Shown here: positions 38,801 to 49,369 of the stretch, piece after piece
How the letters are laid out: each line of letters starts with the position of its first letter
Position numbering within the stretch: the stretch's first letter is position 1
Assembly: GCA_003415625.1 (NCBI GenBank)
Contig: PYIU01000003.1
Coordinates: forward strand, 6,076,001-6,140,000
Source: Aquanectria penicillioides
Taxonomy: Eukaryota; Ascomycota; Sordariomycetes; Hypocreales; Nectriaceae
Length of the DNA: 64,000 nt
Direction: 5' to 3'
The notes under the pieces: model-generated
The model's input: only the letters and a program-made list of their open reading frames with translations
The model's database searches: none
What the model was told of the DNA's origin: nothing
Made by a program: the position numbers and the translations under genes

Positions 38801-39621
38801 ATGCCGACCGATACCCTCTACCTGTTTGGTGGCGACCAGTAAGCAGCTGAGCCATCAATGACGCTCGTGGGCTTTGTGCTAACTGGCCCTTCATAGGCCC
38901 TGGGACGCCTCCGTCTGGACCGCCTCTGATGACCGAGTCCGCGGCGGCTCCAGCACTTCCTTCTTGACAGTTACCAGTCCCGAGCGTGCCCGCTTCCACG
39001 GTCATCTCGATACAACGACCCTTGGTGGTGCGGGCTTTGCCTCCCAGCGCACCGTCGGTGTCCTTGCTCTTGATCTCTCCGCCTATGCAGGACTGACCCT
39101 GTCTCTTGCCGCTGGTGCCACGGGCCATCGGTATACGCTCACCCTCAAGGACGCAATCCCCCAGGACCGCGGTGATGGCCGTGACCAGGCTGGCATCAGC
39201 TGGGAGGCGGACTTTGAGGCTCCCGAAGAGGGCGGTGACCTAGTGTTCCCGTGGGACAAGTTCCGAGCAACGTATCGCGGACGAGACCTGGGCGATGCCA
39301 AGCCATTGGACTTGAGCTCCATCAAACGAGTGTCATTGATGATGCGGAGGTAAGACTTCTGTTCAAACCCTACTTAATAAACTTTGTCGGACCCGCTAAC
39401 GAATTCGTCATCGCAGTTTTTTCGGCAGCCAGGATGGCGATTTCGAACTTGTCATCCATGCCATTGCGGCCAAGCAGTCCATCTCAGAGGATGCCCTTTC
39501 TCATGAGACAGACGACGAGGATGATGACTTGCAGAAACCAGCTGCTGTCGAGGTGCTAGGCCAAGAAGAGAGGCCGCGAGCGCCGTCATGGTGGCAGATG
39601 TTGCTCTGCGGCTTGGTATGA
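38801..39621 (+). CDS. CIA30-domain protein (complex I intermediate-associated protein 30 family)
   Basis: Three exons (38801-38838, 38897-39349, 39417-39621) encode 231 aa; the last intron has a GCTAAC branch site. The domain begins almost at the N-terminus (LYLFGGDQPWDASVW) and shows the family pattern of a beta-sandwich: RGGSSTSFL, FHGHLDTTTLGGAGFASQ, a YTLTLKD strand, WEADFEAP, FRATYRGRD and IKRVSLMM, then DGDFELVIHAIAA. In Neurospora CIA30 is a chaperone for respiratory complex I assembly. This protein shows no obvious mitochondrial presequence, so it may be the short cytosolic paralogue seen in many fungi; its role is uncertain. The C-terminus ends with an acidic patch and a WWQM segment. 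It is followed on the same strand by the DUF1295 gene. Confidence 0.9.
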
Positions 39622-40092
39622 AGTGAGAAATTTCACGTCTCGCAACGATGACAGATCCGTCCCGGCCAGATCGACAATTCACGCGTGAGAGCAACATTAC
39701 CGTTGCCTAGATTCATCACAATATAAATCAGCCATTATACCCCAATTCTTCACCTCCGTGACCTCCCAAGATTGCCCGCCGTGTCAGCTTCCGTATCAGG
39801 CAGTGGAAAAGGCCCCACTCACCTCCGATCCAGAAGCCGTTCCGTGCCGCCCACCATCGGCCCGGCGGTTACGGACATCGACCCCAAAATGGATTGCGTC
39901 ACGACTCTGTCTATACCATCGCCGCAGAGCTGCTTCAATATTTAGGCGAACCCATGTCCTACGCGAGAACAACACATACCTTGCCATGTTGCGACCCTCC
40001 TCAACCATCTTTTTGCCCAACCTGTCATTAGTGTCTCCCTATCAGTCAGTCGTGCTTCCTTTCCCTCATTTTCCCGGCCTGGTGTAACGACG
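39622..40092. other. Spacer between CIA30 and DUF1295 genes
   Basis: A 471-bp interval between two genes on the same strand. It should hold the first gene's 3' end and the second gene's promoter. No open frame of note. Confidence 0.6.
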
Positions 40093-41370
40093 ATGCCTCT
40101 CCTCTTACGCGCGCTGCTGCCCCCTCTCACCACGGCCCTCGCGCTGCAGGCTGCCGCTGGAGTACCGTCCATCGCCGCGCACTCGGATCGCGTGTACGAC
40201 CTCAGTGGTGCCGTGACGTATCTTGCCGTCGGCGCGCTGAGCTTGTACCTCCCCTCGATTCGCGCGACTGGCGCCCCTGTTATTGCGAATGTGTTAGCCG
40301 CAATCACTCGACGGGGTCCACCAATTGCGGCAAGCTGCGATTGGAGACAGCTTATGCTGACAGGAGCAGTGGGTGTTTGGGCCGTGAGATGTAAGTGACA
40401 GCCCTTTTCTTGGTAGATGGTACAATTCTATGCCATATCCGGCCGTCTACTCCAATTATCTACATACCCGTAGAACAATTATGTACGACTAACGCACGAG
40501 TTTCGACATAGTGGGATCATACCTCTTCCACCGGAATGTCACACAAGGCACCGACTCCCGATTCGCAAAGATCAAGCACTCTCCTAGCAAATTCGCAACG
40601 GCATTTTTCTTCCAAGCCATGTGGGTAACACTTTGCATGACACCCGTGCTCCTCGTCAATGCGGTTCCTGGGGCGGCGCTCGCAAAGGGTATTGCGGCAA
40701 CTGATGTTATAGGCCTGGGCCTTTGGGCGGGTGGGTTTGCAGTTGAAGTTGTTGCCGACGCGCAGAAGAGCCGGTGGACACGCGAGAAGAGAGAAAAACT
40801 ACACGACGAGGAGTTTATCACGCGGGGCTTATTTTCAAAGTGGTGAGCCAAGCCAAGCCCATCCATTCGTGCATGCCGGCATGCATAGTATACTTGATGT
40901 GGCGTCTGGGGAGGGAAGAAAGCTGCTAACGTGAGCACATTCAAAGTCGTTTCCCCAACTATTTCGGCGAAATCACCCTCTGGACCGGTCTTGCCACAGC
41001 CGCCGCGGGCATTCTCGCCCGGAAGCCCGCGCAGTTGTCCTTCGGCTTCTCCGGCGGGCCAGTCGGCATCCTAACTACCACAGCGTTGTGCTACGTCAGC
41101 CCTGCATTCTCGGCATTTCTGCTGCTCAAGGTTTCAGGGGTGCCACTCAGCGAGCGCAAATACGACCAGCGGTATGGGGACAGGGAGGATTACCAACAGT
41201 GGAAGAGAAACACGCCGCTGTTGGTCCCCGGCTGTGGTAGTGGGACAAAAAGGCGGTGGTCGGAAAAGGGTGGGTTGGGCTGGATTGTGTGGGTCAGGGG
41301 AGCTTCCATGATGCCGATGATGTTGTGCAGTTGCGGGGAAAGAGACACTTGGATGTTGGAGGGGCCATGA
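40093..41370 (+). CDS. DUF1295 / steroid 5-alpha-reductase-like membrane protein
   Basis: Exons 40093-40390, 40512-40842 and 40947-41370 encode 350 aa. Several hydrophobic segments indicate a polytopic membrane enzyme (for example LLLRALLPPLTTALALQAAAG, TYLAVGALSLYLP, and FFFQAMWVTLCMTPVLLVNAV). The C-terminal half has the family signature: QKSRWTREKREKLHDEE, then CRFPNYFGEITLWTG split by the last intron, then YDQRYGDREDYQQWKRNTP near the usual end of the family. This is the NADPH-binding C-terminus of 5-alpha-reductase/DUF1295 proteins; the substrate, probably a lipid or steroid, cannot be told. About 35 residues follow the usual end, rich in G, W and M with no known motif. It converges on fbp1 with only 134 bp between the stop codons. 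Confidence 0.9.
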
Positions 41371-41504
41371 CAGTCATGATCATTAACTACTCAATTTATT
41401 CATGAGTTTTGACGTTTTTTTGCCTTTCATTTCATAAGGTGACCTTGCTTGCATCCCATCCATTTGTCCGTAATTTGCCTCATTTCATCCGTTCATACAT
41501 TTGC

Positions 41505-42715
41505 TTAAGCGTGGAACTTCTTGACTCGCTCAACCTCATCGAAACTACCCATGAAGATACCGGCTCGGTCGTGAATGTGCTCAGGTACCACCTCGAGCAT
41601 TCGGGTCATCTTACTATCAACAGCCTGGCCACCAGCTATAACGATGGGAGATTAGCTTTTGTTCAGAGGCAGAGACGAGAGGGTCACGAAAAAAGGAAAA
41701 AGAAAAAAAGCTTACCATTCTCAAAGACAAGAGCCATGGGAGCGCACTCGTAAAGAATTCGGAGCTTGCCCTTGGGGCTCTTCTTGTCGGCAGGGTAGGC
41801 AAACACACCTCCGTAGAGCAGAGTTCGGTAAGCATCGGCAACCATGGAACCGATGTATCGAGAGCTGTAGGGCTTGCCGTTCTCCTGGGCCAGCTTGAGG
41901 GAGTTGAAGTAGCCAATGGTCTTGTCCTCCCAGTATAGAGAGTTACCCTCGTTGACGGAGTAGATGGCGCGCGCCTTGGGAATGCGCATGTCAGGGTGGG
42001 ACAAGATAAACTCGCCGACGCCGTTGTCGAGGGTGAAGCCATTGACGCTACCGCCCTTCATGGTGATGACCAGCTGAGCCGAGGCACCGTACATGGTGAA
42101 ACCAGCGGCGAGCAGCTCAGTACCGGGCTTCAGGATATCCTCCTTGGTACCAGTTGAGCCGGGGGCAAGCTTGTGAATGCCGAAAATAGTGCCGACAGAG
42201 ACACCAGCATCCAAGTTGGAGGAACCATCAATGGGGTCGCAGGCGACGGCGTAGTGGGCGTCGTTGCTGTCGCGGAAGTAGATGATCTCATCCTCCTCCT
42301 CGGAAACGAGCAGGCGACACTTGCCCGAGGAGCGCATGGCCTCAATGAAGAGGTCATTGGAGATGACGTCGAGCTTCTTCTGGTCGTCACCAGTGCTGTT
42401 GGAGGAACCAGCAAGACCGGTCAAGTTGACGAGGGTAGCTCGACGAATGTAGTAGGCGATAGACTTGAAAGAGAACTGGAGGGCGTGGCAGAGGAGACTG
42501 GCCAGGTCACGCGTCAGCACAATCAATTGCCGATGGAAGCCCCAAAGTTGTCATGAGGAGTGAGTAGTGGGGGTGGGGGGAAAAGTGGCTCACGTGAAGT
42601 CTCCGGTAGCCTCCTTGTGCTTGGCCTGCTCTTCGGTGAGGAAGCGGGTGAGGGTGACGATGTTGGTGTTGACCTTCTCGGTCTCACCCAAAGTGCCGTG
42701 GCCGTTGGTGGTCAT
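41505..42715 (-). CDS. fbp1: Fructose-1,6-bisphosphatase
   Basis: Three exons on the minus strand (42715-42594, 42497-41716, 41635-41505) give 344 aa, the usual fungal length. The enzyme hydrolyses fructose-1,6-bisphosphate to fructose-6-phosphate, the committed gluconeogenic step in the cytosol. Diagnostic segments are DFTLLCHALQFSFKSIAYYI, the metal-binding ACDPIDGSSNLDAGVSVG, SRYIGSMVADAYRTLLYGG, and the C-terminal AGGQAVDSKMTRMLEV with HIHDRAGIFMGS. Both introns restore these motifs exactly; the last splits the ENAGGQA segment. In fungi the gene is normally glucose-repressed and induced on gluconeogenic carbon; the 3.3-kb upstream interval shared with pex11 could hold such control. The start is the ATG giving MTTNGHGTL. 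Confidence 0.97.
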
Positions 42716-45700
42716 TGTGATTGAATTGATGATGGGGGATGAAGTTTTCGGAGTTAGAGGAGCGGGTGAGGGGAGACGTCGGCAAGGAGGGGAAGGCTGA
42801 GGAGCTTAAGCCGAAGCGCAAGGTTTAGGCGTCACGGGAAGAAGCCGGAGTCGCCAGATTGAATTGACTAAGAGCGAGATACTTCCAGAGGGTATCTTGG
42901 ATGTAGAGAGGGTCAAGGAGGAATTGGAGAAGTGGATGGAGGATGAAAAAATGGCAAGATTGAGAAGGAGAGAGGAAGAGAGGAGGAAAAGAAGGGAAGA
43001 AAGAAAGAAAGAAGGGAGTGAGACGAGATGAGATAGCCCCGGTTACAAGACGAGAAACGCACGCCCGTTGCCTCATATCCCCAAGGCCCGGAACCCGGAT
43101 GACGATGATACGCCGGGCTGGGCTGGCCAGAACGGCTCGCAATCAAAGCGGACGAGGTCTCGTGGCCGCCCAAAGCAGCACCAACCCGCCACAGAGCCAC
43201 GGGACAGGACGTGTCGCCGGGCGCCCGCTCGGAATGACATGCCCGGGGCGGTAGCGTGACCCGCCAGCGTCGCCAGCGTCGAGCCTTTTCCACCAGTCCG
43301 TAGTTACAATTAGCTATTTGGGAGCCGTTTACAGGCGATTCAAGGTGAAGGCCTGGCCCTTTGGGGTCAATGGGTCTCCGGGGGGTCCCCTGAGGCCCCT
43401 CGACGTCCCGAGACGGGAACGATTTGGAGATCGATTGGGCCATTGCCGGCCGAGGGGAAGCGTCGCAAGAGGATTTCCCGGGGCGTCGACGCTTCGGGAG
43501 CCGCTTGAAGTGTGTAGTGTATGGCGAAGTCCCGGTTCTCCCCACATCTTGAGCAATTGGCGTCGCCGGCTTCAGTCCGCCGTCGGTGGAGAGGAGGGGC
43601 TCCTGCCAGTCAACAGCCAAACGGCGAGCGTCGAACTCCAATTCCCCTGTTGACCATGGACAAACATGGGGATGCAATGGACGATATCGTTGAAGCCACG
43701 ACTTGACGGCTGCATCTGTAACCTGGGCCTGCGATATGTGACTTGCAAAGACTTTTTTTTTTACCCCGCGGACAGCCGTGAGCTCCAGCACTGTCCGGTT
43801 CTTTGCGTTTGCCGGACTTCAAACAGGGAGGCAAGGTACCTTACGTCCCTGTCATGCTCGTTCAATCTCGGGGTCAGACCGAGCTGGATCCTCCCCCGCC
43901 TCGGTGGGGGTGGCTCCCTCGGGCTTTGAACGCCGACGTGCATGTGGCTGTGCCCTGAGTGGCTCGTGAAATCCGGGAGAACATTTTCGGAGAGTTCATG
44001 AGATGAGTTCCTGGATGAGCTCTCTGATGAGCTAAGCTCTCTCGTGTGCGTGTGAGCGGGAGACTGTGGGCCATTGATGGGCAAGGGGGGGGGCAATTGG
44101 GATGGAATGGGGACTTTGGGGGCATGGATTGATTGATGCCTTACGATGGATATCTTATTTGCCTAATCTGCAAGGCCCTAATATTTGCTTCTCCTCAGAT
44201 CGGGTCACGTGCAACCCCGCCTCTGCGTGATTCCACATGCCGACAATCTCGAGATCGGGTTAATAGGTTATCCGGTTCGCCGGGGTGGTTAAAAGGAGGA
44301 AAAATGGCACATTGGCCAACGAACGGGCAGGGGGAAAAGGAGCGAAGAGGAGAGAGAGGAAGCGTTGGCGAGAACCCCCGCCTTCCAGAGCAGGCAAGTC
44401 ACCGCTGCTGAGGAGCTTGTCCGTAAAAATGCGCCCAGCTTCAAGGTTTCGTTGCTTCTTTGCTGTTCCCCCTAAATGAATAGATAATTGCTTGACCGTC
44501 CGTCGCCAATTACAACGGGAGCGTGCACCACGATTGACTGCTTCTCTGCTGGCAGCCTGTCATATTATATCCCCCTTCGCCTTGCAACTGGACTACCCAA
44601 TGCAGCATCCAATCCCGACGCCTGGCTTGGCCTGGAAAGGAAGTCCAGCGACATTTGCATTGACCAGCCTCCAACAGAGAGCCACCTACATACTGTACGA
44701 TGCCGCAGCAAGACACAGCGATGATGCCCCTGAAAGGACCACGAGGGACCACATGCAGGACCACACAGTGCCGCTGAAGGGCTGCTTGAGGACCTCTACG
44801 AACCACTGAGAGCCACTGAGAACAGCTGGGGTTCGCTGGAAACCCACTGAAGAGCCACTGATAACGAGCGGGTTCGCGTCAAAAAGGGAAAAAATAGGGA
44901 AAGCTAAAGAAAGAAAAAAAAAAAAAAAAAGTAATAACCCACCGCCAGCATTACACCGCGGCAGCCAGCCACTCACTCTCATACGACGGGTATCATGCCC
45001 GCTTTCAACTGCTGAATGCCGCGCAGCGAAGCCGCGGTCGGTGCCACTGACCTCGGTCTGGTAGTCAATCCCCTGGCCCCAGGTAAAATTGTCTACAGAT
45101 GTCGCAACTGGAAGCAAAACCCAATTTTTTGACCATTTTGCGGGGGAACCTGGGCGTGGCCAGCCAACCAACGCCGGGCATTTGGCCTCCTCACTCTCTC
45201 CCTTTTCTTGCCATTTTCATGTTCGACGCTGGTGGCTATCGCTGGAGTGGACCTCGGCATGTGAAGCCGTCGTGCCGGAGCCCAGACGTGCTCTTCCTTC
45301 GGCCAGGTCTCCGACGCCGTCTGGCGCGCGCCCCTTTGACTCCGTCCAGCAAATTCGACCATGTATGCACTGTAGAAATGCGCTTTTCCAAGCCCCCCGT
45401 GTTCTGCTCCATATTAACTGAAGCCTCCGGCCCAGAACTAATAGTGTCCCTCTCCCCCCCATCGATTCCCCCAGCTTTTTCTGATTTGGAACACACTCCT
45501 CCTACCTACCCCGTTATAGCTGCGACTGTGACCTAAATCTGACGCTACTTTCCTCCTATCCGTCATATCCTACCCATCCCATACTACCCTCTGACCGATT
45601 TATCCGCTGCCCGGCGCTCCATCTCGACAGCCGCTAACGACTCGGCCCTCTCCATTCACCCATCTATATCATCATCCTCATCCCCCCACGGTGGTTTGAG

Positions 45701-46027
45701 GCCTAGCACCAGCTACAACAGCACCAGCAACTGCAACAGGCTCCCAAAAACACCCATCGCTTAGCCGACTCGCGTCATCGAACCCATCGACTTCTCCGCA
45801 CATTCGCCAGCCCCGTGACGTACGATTGCGATCTGATCCGATCTGGCACGTGCCTGACCTCGGTCACCTTAAACACCTCCCAGCTTCTCCGCAGCCGCAG
45901 CCGCAACCGCAACCGCAACCGCATCTGCACCGTCACCCCAGCAGCAGCACCCAGCCGCAGGCCCCAAACGCAACCACAACCACAACCACACCCGTAACCG
46001 CAAACCAAACCCGCAACAACCGCAGCC
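42716..46027. other. Shared divergent promoter region of fbp1 and pex11
   Basis: A 3.3-kb interval between divergently transcribed genes with no supported gene. It contains a 17-base A run (44914-44930), a GC-rich patch at about 43360-43520 with CCCCGG/CCCCTGAGG motifs, and, just before pex11, a CCGCAA/CCACAA repeat leader (about 45890-46020). Motif functions are not established. Confidence 0.55.
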
Positions 46028-46838
46028 ATGGTCGCCGACGCACTCGTCTACCACCCCTCGGTCGCCCATTACCTGCGCTTCATCGCCACCACCCTCGGCC
46101 GCGACAAGCTGCTCCGCGTCGTCCAATACTTTGCCCGCTTCTACGCCTGGTACCTGCTGCGCACCAACGGCACGCCCACGGCCATCGCCCCATGGAACGC
46201 CCTCAAGAAGCAGTTCGCCCTGACCCGCAAGCTGCTGCGCGTCGGCAAGAACATTGAGCACTTCAAGGCCGCCGCCGTCGCCTCCGACGCCAAGTCGGCC
46301 GCCGCCTCCGACCCCGTCCTGCGCTACACCTCGGTCGGTCGCCAGCTGGGCTACGCCGGGTACCTCACCTTCGACTCCCTCACCATCCTCGACGCCGCCG
46401 GCGTCAAGAAGTGGCCCCGCGCCAAGCGCTTCCAGCAGGAGGCCTACCGCTTCTGGGCCATTGGCATCATCTTCAGCATCGTCGGCCAGCTCTACACCCT
46501 GCACACCTTGAGGCTGCGCGAGGCCAAGGTCGACAAGAAGGAGGGCGAGGGCGTCGTCGAGAGCAAGCGCATCTCCATGTAAGTTCCACCCACTCACCAA
46601 TTCCGCTCTCGCGGCAACCATTGCATCCAACCAGTTTGAGCCGAGGTACTGACGCTGCGTTTTCTTCCACAGTGAGCGCTCTGCCAGCAAGGTCCAGCTC
46701 CTCTGCGACCTGTGCGACGTTATGGTCCCCGTCTCTGCCCTCGGCTGGGTCGCCCTGGACGATGGCATTGTTGGTCTCACCGGAACCCTCAGCAGTCTTA
46801 TCGGTATCTACAACCAGTGGAAGAAGACGGCCGCTTAG
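46028..46838 (+). CDS. pex11: Peroxisomal membrane proliferation factor Pex11
   Basis: Two exons (46028-46578, 46673-46838) encode 238 aa, the family's usual length. The protein elongates and divides peroxisomes by inserting an amphipathic helix into the membrane. Evidence is the N-terminal LRFIATTLGRDKLLRVVQYFARFYAWYL, the charged RKLLRVGKNIEHFKAA helix, YLTFDSLTILDAAGV, the hydrophobic FWAIGIIFSIVGQLY segment, and the C-terminal VSALGWVALDDGIVGLTGTLSSLIGIYNQW. The intron is phase 2 and keeps KRISIERSASK continuous. The start codon sits after a CCGCAA-repeat leader. Its divergent neighbour fbp1 also serves growth on non-fermentable carbon, which may make co-regulation worthwhile to test. Confidence 0.96.
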
Positions 46839-47746
46839 ACGGAATAGAGAATGAGAGCCACGGGGTTTGCCAACAAACCCAATCCGCATCATCTATCCAT
46901 CCTAACCCATCATCATCTCCCGCAACAAGAACCCCCTGCCCGTCAATCCAACTAGCCTACCACCACTCACACATCGCTCACCCGCCCACCCACCATTATA
47001 AACACACGCGCATCCTACGCATGCTTTCGTAATTCTCGTCATCTCGCACAAACCACACACAATATCTTGTTTTTCTTGGTTGTATACTACTAGCAGGACG
47101 GGAGTAAACTGATAGGAGGCCGGTTGCTAGTCATAGTGTTTTTTAGCCCCTGCTGCGACTTTACCATGCAATAGATTTTCTTCATGTTGAGGAGCTCAAA
47201 AAAAAAAACTGTTGAACGATAGTTGACTGTTCTTTTACGGTGCCTGTTTTCTCGCCTATGTCTGTCTGCCTATCTGTCTGATTCTGCTTTTTCTTTTCCT
47301 CACGTCACAACTTCACTATTTGACTGCAAGATGAACAAACAAAGCGAAGGCGGTCGTTTTCCTTACGTCCGTCCCCTCCCCAAGATGAGAGCATGCAACA
47401 AATGAAAGTGAAATAACAAAGAGCTAAACGTAGAAAGAAGCCATCCTGGTAATCATACACTGTGATCATATTACCCAAGTCCCCAATATTCGCAGTCGCA
47501 GCGCCGCCCTCCAGAACCCGTCTCCTTCGTGGTCTTCGTCAAAGTACCGTCCTTCAACTGTCCTTCACCTCATTCTCTTTCAAATGGGTCGTACAGAATA
47601 AGTGCTATCCCTATCCGGTCGTATCAAATCATGACCCCGCCAATTGAACTGCCGCGTATCTCAATCCTCTCCGCTTTGTCGATAAATAGTGTGGATGCGT
47701 AAAGAGGCTGGTGCGTCCGAGCAAGGGTAGTCATCTAATCCACCGG
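46839..47746. other. Convergent pex11 / SR-gene 3' region
   Basis: 908 bp between the ends of two converging genes; expected to carry both 3' UTRs. Includes short A/T runs near 47200. No further gene seen. Confidence 0.6.
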
Positions 47747-49067
47747 TCAAGGACAATTCCCGGCAAGCGAGTGGTAGGAGCGGTGATAGGAAATTTGGGG
47801 TTTACCAGTAACGCCCGCCGCGATCGTAATCGCGCGTGTATCCTTCCCGCGGATAAGGGCCCTCTCGGGGAGCAAAGTCTCGGGGAGGTCGGTCGTAGGG
47901 CGGCCGGCCGTTAGCATACGGGTCTGGTGGAGGGGGTAGTCCCGGCGATAAGGGTCTTCGTAGCGTCCGCGAGGAGGAGGGTAGTCCTCCATCGGACGAC
48001 GTGGAGGGGATCGGTAGCGAGCTCGGTCATCGTAATACTCGCGTCGAGGGCTTCGGTCGCGGTAGCCATATCCCTCTCGTCGAGGGCTGTAGCCGCGAGG
48101 GGGGCCACGGCGTTCGTAGTCGTCCACGGGAGGGGGGTAAGGACGACGACTGGGTGAACGAGATCGTGCGCGATCACGAGGAGGCACATCAGGCTGGGTC
48201 TATAATGATTCGAGATTAGTGAGAGTCAAGCCAAACTGGGGCGGGGGATCCAGTTCGGGTCGTACGTCAGCAACACATTGGACCCGCTGTCCCTTGAACT
48301 CGCGGCCATCGAGTTTCTCCACGGCGGTCCTCAGGTCGGCAGCCGTTTCAAACTCGACAAAGCTATGTATTCTCAAGTCAGCCTCTGCGGTCTCTGAAAC
48401 CTAATTTCATAAAGGAGACGGCTCCAACTCACCCTCGACCGTTGGAGTCTCGGCCGGTCTCAGAGTAGACAACGTCAAGGCTAGATTGACGAGCAAAATC
48501 TTTGAGGTCCTATTTCCAGAATCCACGTAAGTTGTTGTCCAGGAGCAGGGTAGAGCCAGGTGTCCATGTAATCCACAAAAGAAGAGAGTCATCCGTCAAG
48601 TCAAGAACCAGGAAGCAGGACCGGTAGGGCGGGGAGAAGCGGTCCGGAGTCGCCATTCCCGAAACCGAGTCCTGGTGTAGTCCCGACGGGTTGAAACCAT
48701 AGATACCAGAGCTCCGCGCGGGGCACGAGGGGGGAAGAGTCCATGGAATCCAGCGACAAGGAACGGGGAGATGAGACAGACCTGCCAACTGGTTTCGTTT
48801 GGAAGTCCCGTAATCTGCATCCTGTGAGGGGTTCGACGGGGCCGTGGCGCGGCGCGCTCATGGTTGCCGAAGCCGCCCTCACGATGCCGGGAACCGCGGG
48901 CAAACTGGACGGTAAGTCGTTCTCCCATAAAGTCAGATCCATCTTGGCGGGCGAACTGTTAGCCAGGGGGGGGGGGCGCATTGGGAAGCGAGGACTAGAG
49001 TGGTGACATACGGAAGGCTGTAGGGGCGCATGGTGTTGTTAGCATAACTTGTTTCTTTCATCATCGT

Positions 49068-49107
<40 letters not shown>

Positions 49108-49369
49108 GGCGGTGCCTGCATGGTACGACTTACCCGGGACAACATCGCGGGCATCCATAGGGTCCTTGTATTCGATGAAGCCAAAGCCATTCATGAGCTT
49201 GACCTCGGTGATTTCTCCGGTACCATGAGTCGCAAAGTGAGCCTCAACATCGGCCTTGGTAGCTGTCGGCAGGGTGTCAGTGGCATAGCTAGCAGCGTCA
49301 GGGCTGTGAGTATGGACCATTTCGAGGGAGGTTCCCCAAGTATAGCCGGGTGGCTGATACCTCCGTCAT
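47747..49369 (-). CDS. SR-family splicing factor with two RRMs (Srp2-like)
   Basis: Six exons on the minus strand: 49369-49318, 49262-49134, 48942-48782, 48509-48433, 48362-48266, and 48199 to the stop. Residues 1-75 form RRM1 (TRLYLGNLPRN, EITEVKLMNGFGFIEYKD) and about 105-172 form RRM2 (MQITGLPNETSWQDLKDF, NGRGFVEFETA). The tail is rich in R/S, then R/P/Y (RDRARSRSPSRRP). It acts in nuclear pre-mRNA splicing and mRNA export. As written the frame ends at 47747 (322 aa), but the tail composition changes abruptly at a run of five C (plus-strand 47932-47936). One extra C would continue the PPDPYANGRP..DRGGRYW pattern to a stop at 47802 (304 aa). The first donor (GTCCAT) is weak. Intron 2 is 191 nt and carries a (TC)17 tract. 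Confidence 0.93.
49072..49105. repeat. (AG)17 microsatellite inside an SR-gene intron
   Basis: Perfect AG repeat on the plus strand, read as a TC pyrimidine tract in the transcript. It lies 28 nt after the donor of intron 2 (48943-49133) and 120 nt or more from the acceptor. Confidence 0.9.
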
